From: Streptomyces sp. NBC_01497
GTDB taxonomy: Bacteria; Actinomycetota; Actinomycetes; Streptomycetales; Streptomycetaceae
Length of the DNA: 64,000 nucleotides
NCBI RefSeq assembly: GCF_036250695.1
Contig: NZ_CP109427.1
Coordinates: 4,216,001-4,280,000, forward strand
Direction of reading: 5' to 3'
The position numbers and the translations under genes were made by a program. This document shows, piece after piece, positions 37,301 through 45,458 of the stretch. Numbering within the stretch: the first letter of the stretch is position 1; each line of letters begins with the position of its first letter. The notes below the pieces were generated by a model. The model saw only the letters and a list, made by a program, of their open reading frames with translations, was not told the DNA's origin and did not search any database.

Positions 37301-38267
37301 CGTCGGCGCCCAGGCGGTCCGCGAAGGGCGGCTGCCAGGCGTCCAGCTCGCGGTCGTCGTACTGACTCCGCTCGCCGCCTTCGAGGCGGTCACCGGGCTG
37401 CCGCTCGCCGTGCAGTTCCGGCAGCGGGCGCGACGCAGTGCCGAGCGCGTGTACGACGTGCTCGACGCGCCCGTGGCGGTGGCGGAGCCCGAGCGGCCCG
37501 CCGCGCTCCCCGACTCGCCGTTCCCGCTGCGCCTCGACGGGGTGAGCGCCCGGTACCCGGACGGCACCCGCGACGCGCTCACCGGCTTCGACCTGACGCT
37601 GACAGCGGGCCGTCGCGTCGCCGTCGTCGGCCCCTCGGGGTCCGGCAAGACGACCCTCGCACAGGTGCTGCTGCGCTTCCTCGACACCCGCGAGGGCGGC
37701 TGGCGGCTCGGCGGAACCGCCGCGAACACACTCGACGGGGACTCCGTGCGGCGCTTCGTCGGCCTGTGCGCACAGGACGCGCACCTCTTCGACAGCTCCG
37801 TACGGGAGAACCTGCGCCTCGCCCGTACGGACGCGACCGACGAGGATCTTCGTGCCGCGCTCGGGGCGGCACGGCTGCTGGACTGGGTGGACGCGCTGCC
37901 GCGGGGCCTCGACACCCTCGTCGGCGAACACGGAGCCCAGCTCTCCGGCGGCCAGCGGCAGCGGCTCGCGCTGGCCCGCGCGCTGCTCGCGGACTTCCCG
38001 GTCCTGGTGCTCGACGAGCCGGCGGAACACCTGGACCTGGCGACAGGCGACGCCCTGACGGCGGATCTGCTGGCCGCCACCGAGGGCCGGACGACCCTGC
38101 TCATCACGCACCGGCTGCACGGCCTCGACGCGGTGGACGAGGTGATCGTGCTGGACGAGGGCAGGACCGTGCAGCGGGGCCCGTACGCACGGCTCGCCGC
38201 CGTCGAAGGGCCACTGCGCCGGATGATCGAACGTGAGAGGGCGGGGGACCTGCTGGCCGCGGGGTGA
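34377..38267 (+). CDS. cydDC: CydDC fused ABC exporter for cytochrome bd assembly
   Basis: This 1296-residue protein fuses two ABC half-transporters. The CydD half has a TM domain (about 15-310), Walker A GPSGVGKST near 369, signature LSAGQRQRLALARA near 472 and Walker B LLLLDEPTAALD. A low-complexity linker of about 170 residues (about 545-715) follows. The CydC half has a TM domain (about 720-1010), Walker A GPSGSGKTT near 1085, LSGGQRQRLALARALL near 1188 and LVLDEPAEHLD. CydDC exports glutathione or cysteine (or handles heme) to allow bd oxidase assembly. The GTG at 34377 overlaps a parS site; a GTG at 34386 is the alternative start. Confidence 0.94.
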   Translation: MFHVKPIDPRLLRYARATRFFLVATVALGALGAGLIIAQAMLIAEVVVGAFHHGAGLTSLRDPLLLLGAVALGRALVAWLTELAAHRASAAVKSELRGRLLARAAELGPDWLSGQRTGSLVTLATRGVDALDDYFARYLPQLGLAVVVPVAVLARIVTEDWVSAAIVVVTLPLIPLFMALIGWVTQSRTDRQWQLLSRLSGHFLDVVAGLPTLKVFGRAKAQAESIRAITSEYRQATLRTLRIAFLSSFALELLSTLSVALVAVGIGLRLVHGDLDLDTGLVVLVLAPEAYLPIRQVGTQYHAAAEGLSAAGEIFAVLESDSPRGGGTVAPASVRLELRDVTVRHEGRSVASLDAATLTVEPGETVALAGPSGVGKSTLLAVVLGFTRPTEGGVRLGGADLADVDLGAWREQVAWVPQNPYLFAGSIAENVRLARPDADDAAVWAALREAGAYDFVAALPQGAETGLGEDGAGLSAGQRQRLALARAFLADRPLLLLDEPTAALDGATEAGIVDAVRRLAAGRTVLLVAHRPALLAAADRVVTLTTTERTGTAQTVVGTAVSAATAPEARATAPGAGTVSSVVEAAPVRAALPVRPVRWGRPAIATAGEPRTGLAAGGTGGHATADTARVLAGLRAAQRGTTQEHLTRQALGERSEGTPVPTTTPAPVTPNGALTEADAGAGAGAGFGSAVGPDPAPAAESRPEHPLSASAVGPARRPLARVRTAAGPLRGRLLLALLLGSLALASAIGLLGVSGWLISRASQHPPVLYLMVAVTATRTFGIGRAVFRYAERLVSHDAVLRLLAGVRVGVYRRLERVAPAGLRTTRRGDLLTRLVSDVDQLQDYWLRWLLPAGSSLLVSAATVAFTAWLLPAAGAVLAGGLLLAGVAVPALSGAVARRAELRLAPARGALAVRVAELLRGLGEITVAGALPRRLRGARTADGELTSLVSRGAVATALGAGLSALVCGLTVAAAAAVGAQAVREGRLPGVQLAVVVLTPLAAFEAVTGLPLAVQFRQRARRSAERVYDVLDAPVAVAEPERPAALPDSPFPLRLDGVSARYPDGTRDALTGFDLTLTAGRRVAVVGPSGSGKTTLAQVLLRFLDTREGGWRLGGTAANTLDGDSVRRFVGLCAQDAHLFDSSVRENLRLARTDATDEDLRAALGAARLLDWVDALPRGLDTLVGEHGAQLSGGQRQRLALARALLADFPVLVLDEPAEHLDLATGDALTADLLAATEGRTTLLITHRLHGLDAVDEVIVLDEGRTVQRGPYARLAAVEGPLRRMIERERAGDLLAAG
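34379..34392. other. parS: parS site overlapping the cydDC start
   Basis: GTTTCACGTGAAAC, perfect, starts at the third base of the GTG start codon of cydDC and covers its first codons (FHVKP). Confidence 0.92.
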
Positions 38268-38410
38268 TCGTCCCCCCGGCGGCAGCCGGCGGCCCGGGCC
38301 CGGTGCGCCCCGGTGCGCGGTTCGCCGGTGCACCGCGCACCGTTCGTCGGGGGCGATATCCGGGTGAAGGTCGACTTTCTCCGGCAATTCGACCTGATTA
38401 GTCTCGGTTC

Positions 38411-39976
38411 ATGACGTCCGAACCCCCCACCGAACCCCCCACCGAACCCCCCGTCGAGTTCAGCGCCGGGGTGCCGCGGCTCCTTGAGGCCATGCGCTCC
38501 ATCGGCACGGACCTGGAGCTGCGCTCCACCCTGGACCGCATCTGCGCCACGGCGGCCGAGCTGTCCGGTGCCCGGTACACGGCGATCGGCGTCATGGACG
38601 AGGCCGGCGACGACTACAGCGAGTTCGTCACGTACGGCGTGGCGGAGGACCTCATGGAGCGGATCGGCGTGCCGATCCGCGTGCAGGGCCGGATCTTCGG
38701 GCACCTCTACCTCGCGGACCGGCGGGACGGCGCCGAGTTCAGCGGCCAGGACCTGCACATGACGCGCGTCCTGGCGACGGCCGCCGGGATGGCGATCGGC
38801 AACGCCCGTCTGTACGAGGCGGCCAGACAGCGCGAACGGTGGATCGACGGGTCGGTCGCCGTCACGACCGCCCTGCTGTCCGGCGGTGACGCCGGCGACA
38901 CCGCCGACCCGCTCTCCGTCGTCGCGGAGCAGGCCAGGCGGCTCGCGGGCGCCGACGCGGGGATCGTCCTGGTGCCCGCCGAGGGCGGCGGGCTGGAGAT
39001 CGTGGCCGTGTGCGCCGACACCCCGAGCAGCCGGCTGGGTGTCGTCTTTCCCGCCACCAGCCCCGTGGTGGCGGCGCTGCTGGACGGCGAGTCGGTGTTC
39101 ATGGACGACGCGGCGACGGAGTCACCCTCGTCCTCGTCGGACCTCGCGGACTCGTACGGCCCGCTGATGCTGCTGCCGCTGGAGAGCGGCGGCCGGCTGC
39201 TCGGGGCGCTCGCCACCCCCCGGGCGCGGGGGGCGCGGCGCTTCACCGAGACGGAGCGGATCCTCGCCGCGCAGTTCGCCTCGCAGGCGGCGCTCGCGCT
39301 GGTGATGGCGGAGGCGCAGCGCGACCGCGAACGGCTCGCGGTGCTGGAGGACCGCGACCGTATCGCCCGCGACCTGCACGATGTCGTGATCCAGCGGCTG
39401 TTCGCGACCGGGATGATGCTGGAGGGCGGGCGGGCGCGGGGGGTGGCCGCCGAGGTCCGTACGGGCATCGGCAGGGCGATCGACGAGCTGGACGTGACCA
39501 TCCAGGAGATCCGTACGGCGATCTTCGCGCTGCAGCAGGCACCGACGGAGGAACCCTCGGGGCTGCGGACGCGCGTCCTGCGGGAGATCAAGATGGCGGC
39601 GGTCCCGCTGGGGTTCGTGCCCGGATCCCGCTTCGTCGGGGCCGTCGACTCGGCCGTGGGCGAGCTGACGGAGAAGAACCTGATCGCCGCGCTGCGCGAG
39701 GCGCTGTCCAACGCCTTCCGGCATGCGCACGCGAGCCGTATCGATGTCGTCGTGGATGCCACGGCCACACTGCCCGACGGGACGGACGCGGTACGGCTTT
39801 CCGTCGCGGACGACGGCGTGGGGGTACCGGAGGGCGGGCGGCGAAGCGGCCTGCGGAACCTGAGCAGACGGGCGGAGGCGCTGGGCGGTTCGAGCCGGGT
39901 GGAGGGCGGCATCGGGGCGGCCGGCGGCGGCACCACCGTGGTGTGGCAGGCGCCCCTGGACCCGGAGCTGTCCTAG
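38411..39976 (+). CDS. GAF-domain sensor histidine kinase (DevS/NreB type), orphan
   Basis: The 521-residue protein has two GAF domains (about 20-150 and 165-300), a HisKA_3 dimerisation helix with DRIARDLH323DVVIQRLF and a HATPase domain (SNAFRHAHA, ADDGVGVPEGG, GLRNLSRRAEALGG). This layout matches the DevS/DosT-like sensors of oxygen, NO or redox state through heme or flavin in GAF. No response regulator is adjacent. It lies 143 bp after cydDC, suggesting redox-linked sensing, though this is inference. TAGTCT lies 6 bases before the ATG, so it is probably leaderless with its own promoter. Confidence 0.92.
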   Translation: MTSEPPTEPPTEPPVEFSAGVPRLLEAMRSIGTDLELRSTLDRICATAAELSGARYTAIGVMDEAGDDYSEFVTYGVAEDLMERIGVPIRVQGRIFGHLYLADRRDGAEFSGQDLHMTRVLATAAGMAIGNARLYEAARQRERWIDGSVAVTTALLSGGDAGDTADPLSVVAEQARRLAGADAGIVLVPAEGGGLEIVAVCADTPSSRLGVVFPATSPVVAALLDGESVFMDDAATESPSSSSDLADSYGPLMLLPLESGGRLLGALATPRARGARRFTETERILAAQFASQAALALVMAEAQRDRERLAVLEDRDRIARDLHDVVIQRLFATGMMLEGGRARGVAAEVRTGIGRAIDELDVTIQEIRTAIFALQQAPTEEPSGLRTRVLREIKMAAVPLGFVPGSRFVGAVDSAVGELTEKNLIAALREALSNAFRHAHASRIDVVVDATATLPDGTDAVRLSVADDGVGVPEGGRRSGLRNLSRRAEALGGSSRVEGGIGAAGGGTTVVWQAPLDPELS

Positions 39977-40157
39977 CGGGTCCGGGCTGGAGGCCCGACG
40001 GCGGACCGGCCGCCGCACGACCGGTGCCCGCCGCGCGGCCTCAGCCGGTTCGCGCTCCCGCGGCCGGTGCGGACCGCGGCCGGCCGCCCGGTCGTGGCCG
40101 ATCCGTCCTCGCCGTTCCGGTCCCGGTCCGCCCCGGCCGCCGCTCGGTGAGGCGGGG

Positions 40158-41042
40158 TCAGCCGTGGCGCGCGATGATCTGCTCGATGACGACGGCCACG
40201 CCGTCCTCCTCGTTGGTGACCGTACGGGCGGACGCGGCGGCGATGACGTCCGGGTGGGCGTTGCCCATCGCGTAGGACGTACCCGCCCAGGTCAGCATTT
40301 CCAGGTCGTTGGGCATGTCCCCGAACGCGACGACCTCGTCGGCGGAGATGCCGCGTTCGGCGCAGCACAGCGCGAGGGTGCTCGCCTTGCTGACGCCGAA
40401 CCCGCTGACCTCGACGAGCGCCGACGGGCTCGACCTGGTGAAGGTCGCCCGGTCGCCACCGACGGTGCGCGCCAGCGTGAGGAAGCCGTCAGGCGTGAGG
40501 TCGCGGTGGTGGGCGAGGAGCTTGACGACCGGTGTCAGGGTGCCGTCGGCTCGCCCGGCCGCGACGCCGTCCTCGTCCAGCAGCTTCTCCGCGGGTGCGA
40601 GGAGGCTGCCCGGGTCGAGGGGGAAGCGCGGGTACTCCGGCTCGTAGGTGATGCCGTCGGCGAACTCCACGGCGAACGACGTGCCGGGCGCCGCCACCCG
40701 CAGTTCGCGGACGACGTCGAGTGCCACGGCGCGCGGCAGGGGCCGCACCTCGACGGCCACGCCGGTGTGGAGATCGACCACCACCGCGCCGTTCCCGCAG
40801 ATCGCGAGGCCGTGCCCGTGGACGTGGTCGCGTACGACGTCCATCCAGCGCGGGGGCCTGCCGGTGACGAAGAACACCGTGATGCCGGCGTCCTCCGCGG
40901 CGGCCAGCGCGGCGATCGTGCGGTCGGAGACCGACTTGTCGTCGCGCAGCAGGGTGCCGTCCAGGTCGGTGGCTATCAGCCGGGGACGGGCGGGAAGCGG
41001 CGACTCGGTCGCGTCGGTCGGGAGCGCGGGGCGGGAGATCAC
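40158..41042 (-). CDS. Cof-type HAD phosphatase
   Basis: The 294-residue protein has LIATDLDGTLLRDDKSVSDRT near residue 22 (motif I), FFVTGRPPRWM (motif II), a type IIB cap, and VVAFGDMPNDLEML (motif IV). Cof/YidA-type phosphatases dephosphorylate sugar phosphates, PLP or FMN; the exact substrate is not predictable. A GTG start at 41042 is used. It is convergent with the histidine kinase gene and 76 bp upstream lies the end of an MmyB-type regulator gene on the same strand. Confidence 0.9.
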   Translation of the reverse strand: MISRPALPTDATESPLPARPRLIATDLDGTLLRDDKSVSDRTIAALAAAEDAGITVFFVTGRPPRWMDVVRDHVHGHGLAICGNGAVVVDLHTGVAVEVRPLPRAVALDVVRELRVAAPGTSFAVEFADGITYEPEYPRFPLDPGSLLAPAEKLLDEDGVAAGRADGTLTPVVKLLAHHRDLTPDGFLTLARTVGGDRATFTRSSPSALVEVSGFGVSKASTLALCCAERGISADEVVAFGDMPNDLEMLTWAGTSYAMGNAHPDVIAAASARTVTNEEDGVAVVIEQIIARHG

Positions 41043-41118
41043 CCGGCCATTGTCCCGTACGCGGAGCTCGGGCGGGCCCTGACAGCCGGCCGGATCGGTC
41101 CGATGGCCGAGGGCCGGC

Positions 41119-41958
41119 TCAGCGGACCGGGCTGCGGTCGCCCGTCACGGACAGCAGCCGCAGCTTCTCGTGGCTGTCGGAGCCCGGTGTCGCGGTGAAG
41201 ACCAGGAGAGCCTGGGACTGGCTGTCGTCGTGCAGCACTTGGCAGTGCAGCTCCAGGATGCCGAGGTCCGGATGGGACAGGCGTTTTCGCGCGGTGTGGG
41301 ACAGGCCGATCTCGTGGGCGCTCCAGACCGTGCGGAACTCCTCGCTCGTCGCGAGCAACGAGTCCACGATCTCCCCGGCGCGGGAGTCCGCACCGTGGTG
41401 GGAGTACGCGGCGCGCAGCTGTGAGGCGAAGACCCTGCTGTGCCGGGGGTGATCCGCCGGCGGATACACGCGCCGGGCCAACGGGTCGCTGAACCAGCGG
41501 TGGAAGGTGCTGCGGTCGAGGCCCGTGAAACCGGTCTCGTCACCGAGGAGGGCCACGGCGAGCCGCGTCTGCCGGAGCGTCTCGCCCATCGCGTTCAGGA
41601 CCAGGGCGGGGGTGTCGTCCAGGCGGTCGAGGATCCGCATGATGCCCGGATTGACGTGGTCGGCGGCGAGGACGCGGCGCGGGGTGCTGTGACCCGCCAG
41701 GCGGAACAGGTGGTCGCGCTCCTCCAGGGAGAGGTGGAGGCCCCGGGCGATCGCGGCGAGCATGGGCTCCGAGGGCTGCGGTCCGCGCTGCTGCTCGATG
41801 CGGGTGTAGTAGTCGGTGGACATGCCGCTCAGCGCGGCCACCTCCTCGCGGCGCAGGCCGCGGGTACGGCGGCGCGGGCCGCGCGGCAGGCCCACGTCCT
41901 CCGGCTGGAGCGCCTCCCGCCTCGTGCGCAGGAAGTCCGCCAGTTGCGTCCGGTCCAT
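41119..41958 (-). CDS. XRE-type helix-turn-helix regulator with MmyB-like ligand domain
   Basis: The 279-residue protein has an HTH (MDRTQLADFLRTRREAL, LRREEVAALSGMSTDYYTRIEQQRG) and an MmyB-like ligand-binding domain (about 100-270) ending LRLLSVTGDRSPVR. The ATG at 41958 is chosen for the GGGGAG ribosome site 8 bases upstream and homology; a longer frame reads through a 9-bp tandem repeat and is not expected. An SDR gene lies 250 bp upstream on the same strand. Like the copy at 24055 it probably regulates that neighbour in response to a hydrophobic ligand; this is inferred from context. Confidence 0.9.
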   Translation of the reverse strand: MDRTQLADFLRTRREALQPEDVGLPRGPRRRTRGLRREEVAALSGMSTDYYTRIEQQRGPQPSEPMLAAIARGLHLSLEERDHLFRLAGHSTPRRVLAADHVNPGIMRILDRLDDTPALVLNAMGETLRQTRLAVALLGDETGFTGLDRSTFHRWFSDPLARRVYPPADHPRHSRVFASQLRAAYSHHGADSRAGEIVDSLLATSEEFRTVWSAHEIGLSHTARKRLSHPDLGILELHCQVLHDDSQSQALLVFTATPGSDSHEKLRLLSVTGDRSPVR

Positions 41959-41974
41959 GCGGTCGCTCCCCTCT

Positions 41975-42037
41975 CTCGGTGACCTCGGTGACCTCGGTGA
42001 CCTCGGTGACCTCGGTGACCTCGGTGACCTCGGTGAT
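41975..42037. repeat. 9-bp tandem repeat upstream of an MmyB-type regulator
   Basis: Seven head-to-tail copies of CTCGGTGAC, the last reading CTCGGTGAT, end 17 bp upstream of the regulator start codon. In the regulator's reading frame they would encode SPR repeats if translation began further upstream. Confidence 0.93.
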
Positions 42038-42208
42038 TCCCGACCGACTGGGCCGGCTGTCTGTCCGTCTCTCCGGCCGCTGGTCTGCCTCCGCCTGCCT
42101 CCGCCTGCTTCCGACGCCGGGATCCAGGGGTTCCCTGCCCTCCGGCTCACGCGTTCCGCGCGATGGTCCCCCAGGGGTGCGGGCGCGGACCCTTAAGCCG
42201 CGGTCCCC

Positions 42209-43030
42209 TCAGAGCAGGGTGCCGCCGGACGCCTCGACGCGCTGGCCGTTGATCCAGCCCGTACGGGGGTCGAGCAGGGAGGCGATCACGCCGCCGATGT
42301 CCTCGGGTTCGCCGACCCGGCCGAGCGCGGTCTGGCTGCCGAGCGCGGCCCGGGTGGCCTGGTCGTCGCGGACGGAGCCGCCGCCGAAGTCGGTGGCGAT
42401 CGGGCCGGGCGCGACGGTGTTGGCGGTGATGCCCCGCGCGCCGAGTTCCTTGGCGAGGTAGCGGGTGAGGACCTCGACCCCGCCCTTCACCGAAGCGTAC
42501 GCGGACATGCCGGGCAGGGTGAAGCGGGCGAGGCCGGTGGACAGGTTGATGATGCGTCCGCCGTCGGCCATCAGCGGCACCAGCGTCTGGGTCAGGAAGA
42601 ACACGCCCTTGAGGTGGACGTTCACCATCAGGTCGAACCCCTCCTCGGTGATCTCGGTGAAGGGCCCGGCGACGGCGGAGCCGGCGTTGTTGACGAGGAA
42701 GTCGAAGTCCGCGCGTCCCCAGTGTTCCTTGAGCAGCGCGCGCACGGCGTCGGCGAAGGCGGCGAAGCCGGTGACGTCGGCCGTGTCGAGGCGCAGGACA
42801 TGGGCGGTGCGGCCGAGCGCGGTCAGCTCCCCGACGACCGCGGCGGCCTCCTCACCGTGCGAGCGGTAGGTGATGATCAGGTCGGTACCGGCCTCGGCCA
42901 GCCGCAGCGCGGTGTCGCGGCCGAGTCCCCGGTTGGCGCCGGTGACGATCGCGATCTTCGGGTTCCGTACCGGCGCGGGGTCCTTGGACCCGGAGGCGGA
43001 CGGGGACGGGGACACGGACGCAGTGGTCAT
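42209..43030 (-). CDS. Short-chain dehydrogenase/reductase (FabG-like)
   Basis: The 273-residue protein has TGANRGLGRDTAL (cofactor binding, about 31-43), NNAGS, catalytic serine in INLSTGLAR, YASVKGG with Tyr/Lys, and the C-terminal ASGG of classical SDRs. It begins with a Ser/Pro-rich leader of about 24 residues. The ATG at 43030 follows a GGAGAAACCTCC-like ribosome site. It is 175 bp downstream of an LLM oxidoreductase gene and followed by the MmyB-type regulator. The substrate is unknown. Confidence 0.9.
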   Translation of the reverse strand: MTTASVSPSPSASGSKDPAPVRNPKIAIVTGANRGLGRDTALRLAEAGTDLIITYRSHGEEAAAVVGELTALGRTAHVLRLDTADVTGFAAFADAVRALLKEHWGRADFDFLVNNAGSAVAGPFTEITEEGFDLMVNVHLKGVFFLTQTLVPLMADGGRIINLSTGLARFTLPGMSAYASVKGGVEVLTRYLAKELGARGITANTVAPGPIATDFGGGSVRDDQATRAALGSQTALGRVGEPEDIGGVIASLLDPRTGWINGQRVEASGGTLL

Positions 43031-43205
43031 GGAGGTTTCTCCCTCATACCGGGAGGCGGCCCGTGTGCCGGTCACACGGTCCCTACGACCTCCCCTGCAC
43101 CCCACTCTCAGCGGATCCGTGAGGCGGATGAAGGACTCACTTGTCCAGGGATTCCGGGTCCCCCTCTGAGCGCCCGGGGACGGCCCCGCCCGCGTCCACC
43201 GGTGG

Positions 43206-44105
43206 TCAGGCGCGCAGTTGGGCCAGGCCCTCGGTGGCGATACGTTCGTAGACCGCGGGGTCGGTGTCGAAGTCGGAGTCCGGGATCGGGGCGTGCACGA
43301 CGATCTCCGTGATGCCCAGTTCGGCATGGCGTCCCGCGAAGTCGACGAAGGCGTCGACCGACGACATGGGACGGTCGCGCTCCGGGGTGAAGCCGGTGAG
43401 CAAGACCTTGTCCAGCTCGCCCGGGTCCCGGTCGATCGCGGCGCAGGCGGCGCCGAGGCGGTCGATCTGACCCCGGATCGCGGCGTGCGACTGTTCCGGC
43501 GTGCCGCTCTCGAAGAGGGCGGGGTCACCGGTGGTCACCCAGGCCTGACCGTGCCGGGCGGCCAGCTTCATTCCGCGCGGTCCCGTGACGGCGACGGCGA
43601 ACGGGAGCCGGGGTCGCTGCACACATCCTGGGATGTTGCGGGCCTCGTCGGCGGAGTAGTACGTGCCCCGGTGGGTGACGGCGGGCTCCGTCAGCAGCCG
43701 GTCGAGCAGCGGCACGAACTCGGCGAGGCGGTCGGCCCGCTCCCTCGCCGACCACGGGTCCTGCCCGAGCACGGTCGCGTCGAAGCCGGTGGTACCGGCG
43801 CCGATGCCGAGCGTCACCCGCCCGCCGGAGATGTCGTCCAGCGTCATCAGGTCCTTGGCGAGGGTGACGGGGTGCCGGAAGTTGGGCGAGGTGACCAGCG
43901 TGCCGAGGCGGATGCGACGGGTGGCCGCGGCGGCCGCGGTCAGGGTGGGCACGGCGCCGAACCAGGTCGTGTCGCGGAACGTGCGCCAGGACAGGTGGTC
44001 GTAGGTGTAGGCGGTGTGGAAGCCGAGCTCCTCGGCGCGCTGCCATACCTCCCGGCCCTTGTCGTGCCAGCGGCGGATCGGCAGGATCACAGTGCTCAGA
44101 CGCAT
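43206..44105 (-). CDS. LLM-class F420-dependent oxidoreductase
   Basis: The 299-residue protein has the TIM-barrel luciferase-like pattern: GFHTAYTYDHLSWRTFRD, TRRIRLGTLVTSPNFRHPV, LGIGAGTTGFD and LPFAVAVTG. In actinobacteria these enzymes usually use F420. The real substrate cannot be read from the sequence. TAGGGT lies 6 bases before the ATG, so the message is probably leaderless. The SDR and MmyB-type regulator follow on the same strand, so the three may form a redox unit. Confidence 0.88.
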   Translation of the reverse strand: MRLSTVILPIRRWHDKGREVWQRAEELGFHTAYTYDHLSWRTFRDTTWFGAVPTLTAAAAATRRIRLGTLVTSPNFRHPVTLAKDLMTLDDISGGRVTLGIGAGTTGFDATVLGQDPWSARERADRLAEFVPLLDRLLTEPAVTHRGTYYSADEARNIPGCVQRPRLPFAVAVTGPRGMKLAARHGQAWVTTGDPALFESGTPEQSHAAIRGQIDRLGAACAAIDRDPGELDKVLLTGFTPERDRPMSSVDAFVDFAGRHAELGITEIVVHAPIPDSDFDTDPAVYERIATEGLAQLRA

Positions 44106-44662
44106 GCGGCCACCCTATCCACGGTCACCGGACCGACGGCGGGAGCCGCCGAGGCGCTGCCCGGAACGGCCCCACCACGGGCGGAGGCCTCCCGTCGGGC
44201 GCTGCCCGCACGAGCGGGAGGCCTTCCCGTCGGCCGGCCCCACCGGGAGCGGAGACCCTCCCGTCGGGGGCCGCCCGCACGGCGGACGCGCTCACGGGCC
44301 ACGCGCTCACCGGCCACGCACGCCCTCCCGGGCCACCCCCTCACCGAGCTGGCTGCCGGACGGGCGGGGGTTTCGGGACGGGCGCGTTGGTGAACGAGGG
44401 CCTACGGTCCCGGGGTCTGCCGCCACGACAGGACGGCACTGGTTGCGGGGGTGGCGGGGGCGGGAGACGCTGTAAGCGCGGTGCGCGAAGCGGCGTGCCG
44501 TGCGAGGTTTCTGCGTGGGCGCGCGAGGTCGCACGACCGCACCGCCGGCCAGGGCCGGTGACCCGGCAGTCCGGTGGCGGCGGGGCGTGCGTCACCGCGT
44601 GGGCGCACGAGGTAGCCGCCGTACCGGCCCCGGCCGGCGGAACTCCCGCTTGGAGGCGAGAG
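44106..44662. other. Intergenic stretch, no gene supported
   Basis: This holds the divergent promoters of the LLM and VOC genes. It contains partly repeated GC-rich words (TCCCGTCGGG with GCCCGCAC at about 44189-44215 and 44255-44282) and a CGGGAGGCC inverted repeat, but no clean terminator, operator or coding sequence. Confidence 0.45.
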
Positions 44663-45448
44663 ATGCCTGAAGTCACCGATCCGTACCCGCCCGGGACACC
44701 CTGCTGGATCGACCTCATGGTGCCCGACCAGCAGGCGGCGCTCGATTTCTACCGGGACCTCTTCGGCTGGCAGGGCGAGGTGGGGTCGCAGGAGTTCGGC
44801 GGATACTCGGTCTGCACCCAGCGGGGCAGGCCGGTCGCCGGGATCATGCAGGCCATGTCCCCTAACGGCGAGCCGCTCCCGCCGGCCAGTTGGACGACGT
44901 ACTTCGCGAGCGCGGACATCGGCAGCACCGAGAGCCGGGTCGTGGACGAGGGCGGGGCGCTCCTGGTGCCGCCGATGCAGGTCGGCGAGCTGGGCTGGAT
45001 GATGGTCGGCGCGGACCCGCAGGGCGCGGTGTTCGGGCTGTGGCAGGCCAAGGACTTCCCCGGCGCGGGCATCGTCAACGAACACGGGGCGCTGCTCTGG
45101 AACCAGCTGATCACATCGGAGATCCCGGCAGCGCGGCAGTTCTACCACGCGTTGGGCATGGAAGCCGCGCCGCTGCCGGGCATGCCCGGGTTCACCGGGT
45201 TCAAGGTCCAGGGCCACACGGTCGGCGGTGTCCAGGACATGCACAACATGGACGAGGGCATTCCGCCGCACTGGCTCGTGCACTTCGCGGTGGACGACGC
45301 GGACAGCACGGTCGACGCGGTGGTCCGTGCGGGCGGCACGGTGCGGGTGCCCCCCTTCGACCTGGAGAAGGTCGGCAGGATGGCCGTGGTCCAGGATCCG
45401 CAGCAGGCGCTGTTCGCGGTGGTCGCGCCGGCCGGGCAGACGGCCTGA
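44663..45448 (+). CDS. Two-domain VOC (glyoxalase-fold) protein
   Basis: The 261-residue protein has two tandem VOC modules (about 10-125 and 140-258), seen as GTPCWIDLMVPDQQAALDFY with LFGW and, again, GALLWNQLITSEIPAARQFY with LGMEA. Members include glyoxalases, dioxygenases and drug-binding proteins; many two-domain forms in Streptomyces are of unknown role. The metal ligands of glyoxalase I are not clearly complete. A GGAGG site precedes the ATG. It is convergent with the KptA gene, 10 bp apart. Confidence 0.88.
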   Translation: MPEVTDPYPPGTPCWIDLMVPDQQAALDFYRDLFGWQGEVGSQEFGGYSVCTQRGRPVAGIMQAMSPNGEPLPPASWTTYFASADIGSTESRVVDEGGALLVPPMQVGELGWMMVGADPQGAVFGLWQAKDFPGAGIVNEHGALLWNQLITSEIPAARQFYHALGMEAAPLPGMPGFTGFKVQGHTVGGVQDMHNMDEGIPPHWLVHFAVDDADSTVDAVVRAGGTVRVPPFDLEKVGRMAVVQDPQQALFAVVAPAGQTA

Positions 45449-45458
45449 GTCAGCTGTC

